Source: Armatimonadota bacterium (GTDB lineage Bacteria; Cloacimonadota; Cloacimonadia; Cloacimonadales; TCS61). Taken from it: 5,654 nt of DNA. The DNA is taken from the NCBI GenBank assembly GCA_030612605.1, contig JAUWNO010000161.1:1-5654 (forward strand), written 5' to 3'. The notes under the pieces are model-generated. The model did not search any database, was not told where the DNA came from, and worked only from the letters and a program-made list of their open reading frames with translations. The first letter of the stretch is position 1, and each line of letters opens with the position of its first letter. Positions 5,500 through 5,654 of this stretch are shown here, piece by piece. The position numbers were made by a program, and so were the translations under genes.

Positions 5500-5654
5500 A
5501 ATGAGTTCTGCATAATTAGTATCTTATTTCTAATATTCGTGTTTTTTTTGGCAGAAAATCGTTAACACCAATGTTAAATATAAGAATTTTAAATTGTTTG
5601 TTTGTCATTTGAATATTGAGATTTATTTGGATTTTGTTTTTTGAGATTTGTATT
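5500..5654. other. AT-rich gene-free tail
   Basis: No gene is visible. There is a small hairpin, TTAACA (5562-5567) with TGTTAA (5572-5577) around CCAA. It is followed by low-complexity ATTTG-rich sequence in which TTGAGATTT occurs at 5616-5624 and 5641-5649, 25 bases apart. The vocabulary resembles the AT-rich repeat at 2961-3020. The repeat probably continues beyond the window. Confidence 0.5.

Overview
The window reads as bacterial DNA of low to moderate GC. The left half holds the end of a hydrogenase operon, the middle a 0.94 kb intergenic stretch packed with short repeats and hairpins, and the right half one isolated gene for an exported, probably outer-membrane protein. The signal-peptide ending (LFA-QQ), the barrel-like protein and the repeat-rich AT-biased intergenic DNA suggest a Gram-negative, anaerobic member of the FCB/Cloacimonadota kind. 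That placement is an impression from style, not a demonstrated assignment.

Positions 1-2808, + strand: three overlapping genes in the order mvhD (5' end outside the window), mvhG, mvhA. Together they encode the iron-sulfur delta subunit, the small subunit and the large subunit of a group 3c [NiFe] hydrogenase of the F420-non-reducing / heterodisulfide-reductase-linked (Mvh) type. Electrons from H2 at the NiFe site of MvhA would pass through the FeS clusters of MvhG to MvhD, and from there to an HdrA-type flavoprotein that performs flavin-based electron bifurcation. No hdr gene is in view. It would be expected upstream, and the visible mvhD fragment could even be the tail of an HdrA-MvhD fusion. 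The genes overlap by 1 and 8 bases and each internal start has a strong Shine-Dalgarno sequence, so they are a translationally coupled operon.

Positions 2809-3685: I find no credible gene. From left to right it holds ACGGAT repeats about 10 bases apart, a 14-bp G-rich tandem repeat built on a 7-bp word, an AT-rich TATTTGTAATTT repeat, a run of separate imperfect hairpins (about 3083-3359), and three short hairpins (3489-3584) sharing the apical design ACCG-NNN-CGGT on unrelated but self-complementary basal stems. This hairpin group is the most unusual feature of the window. It is best seen as a candidate family of intergenic palindromic repeats or structured RNA. Nothing in the window shows its function.

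Positions 3686-5499: a sigma70-like promoter, a Shine-Dalgarno sequence, a 568-residue cysteine-free exported protein of unknown function with a predicted C-terminal beta-barrel, and a good intrinsic terminator. The gene looks like a complete single-gene transcription unit and is visibly more AT-rich than the hydrogenase genes. The last 155 bases are AT-rich, with a repeat flavour like that of 2961-3020.
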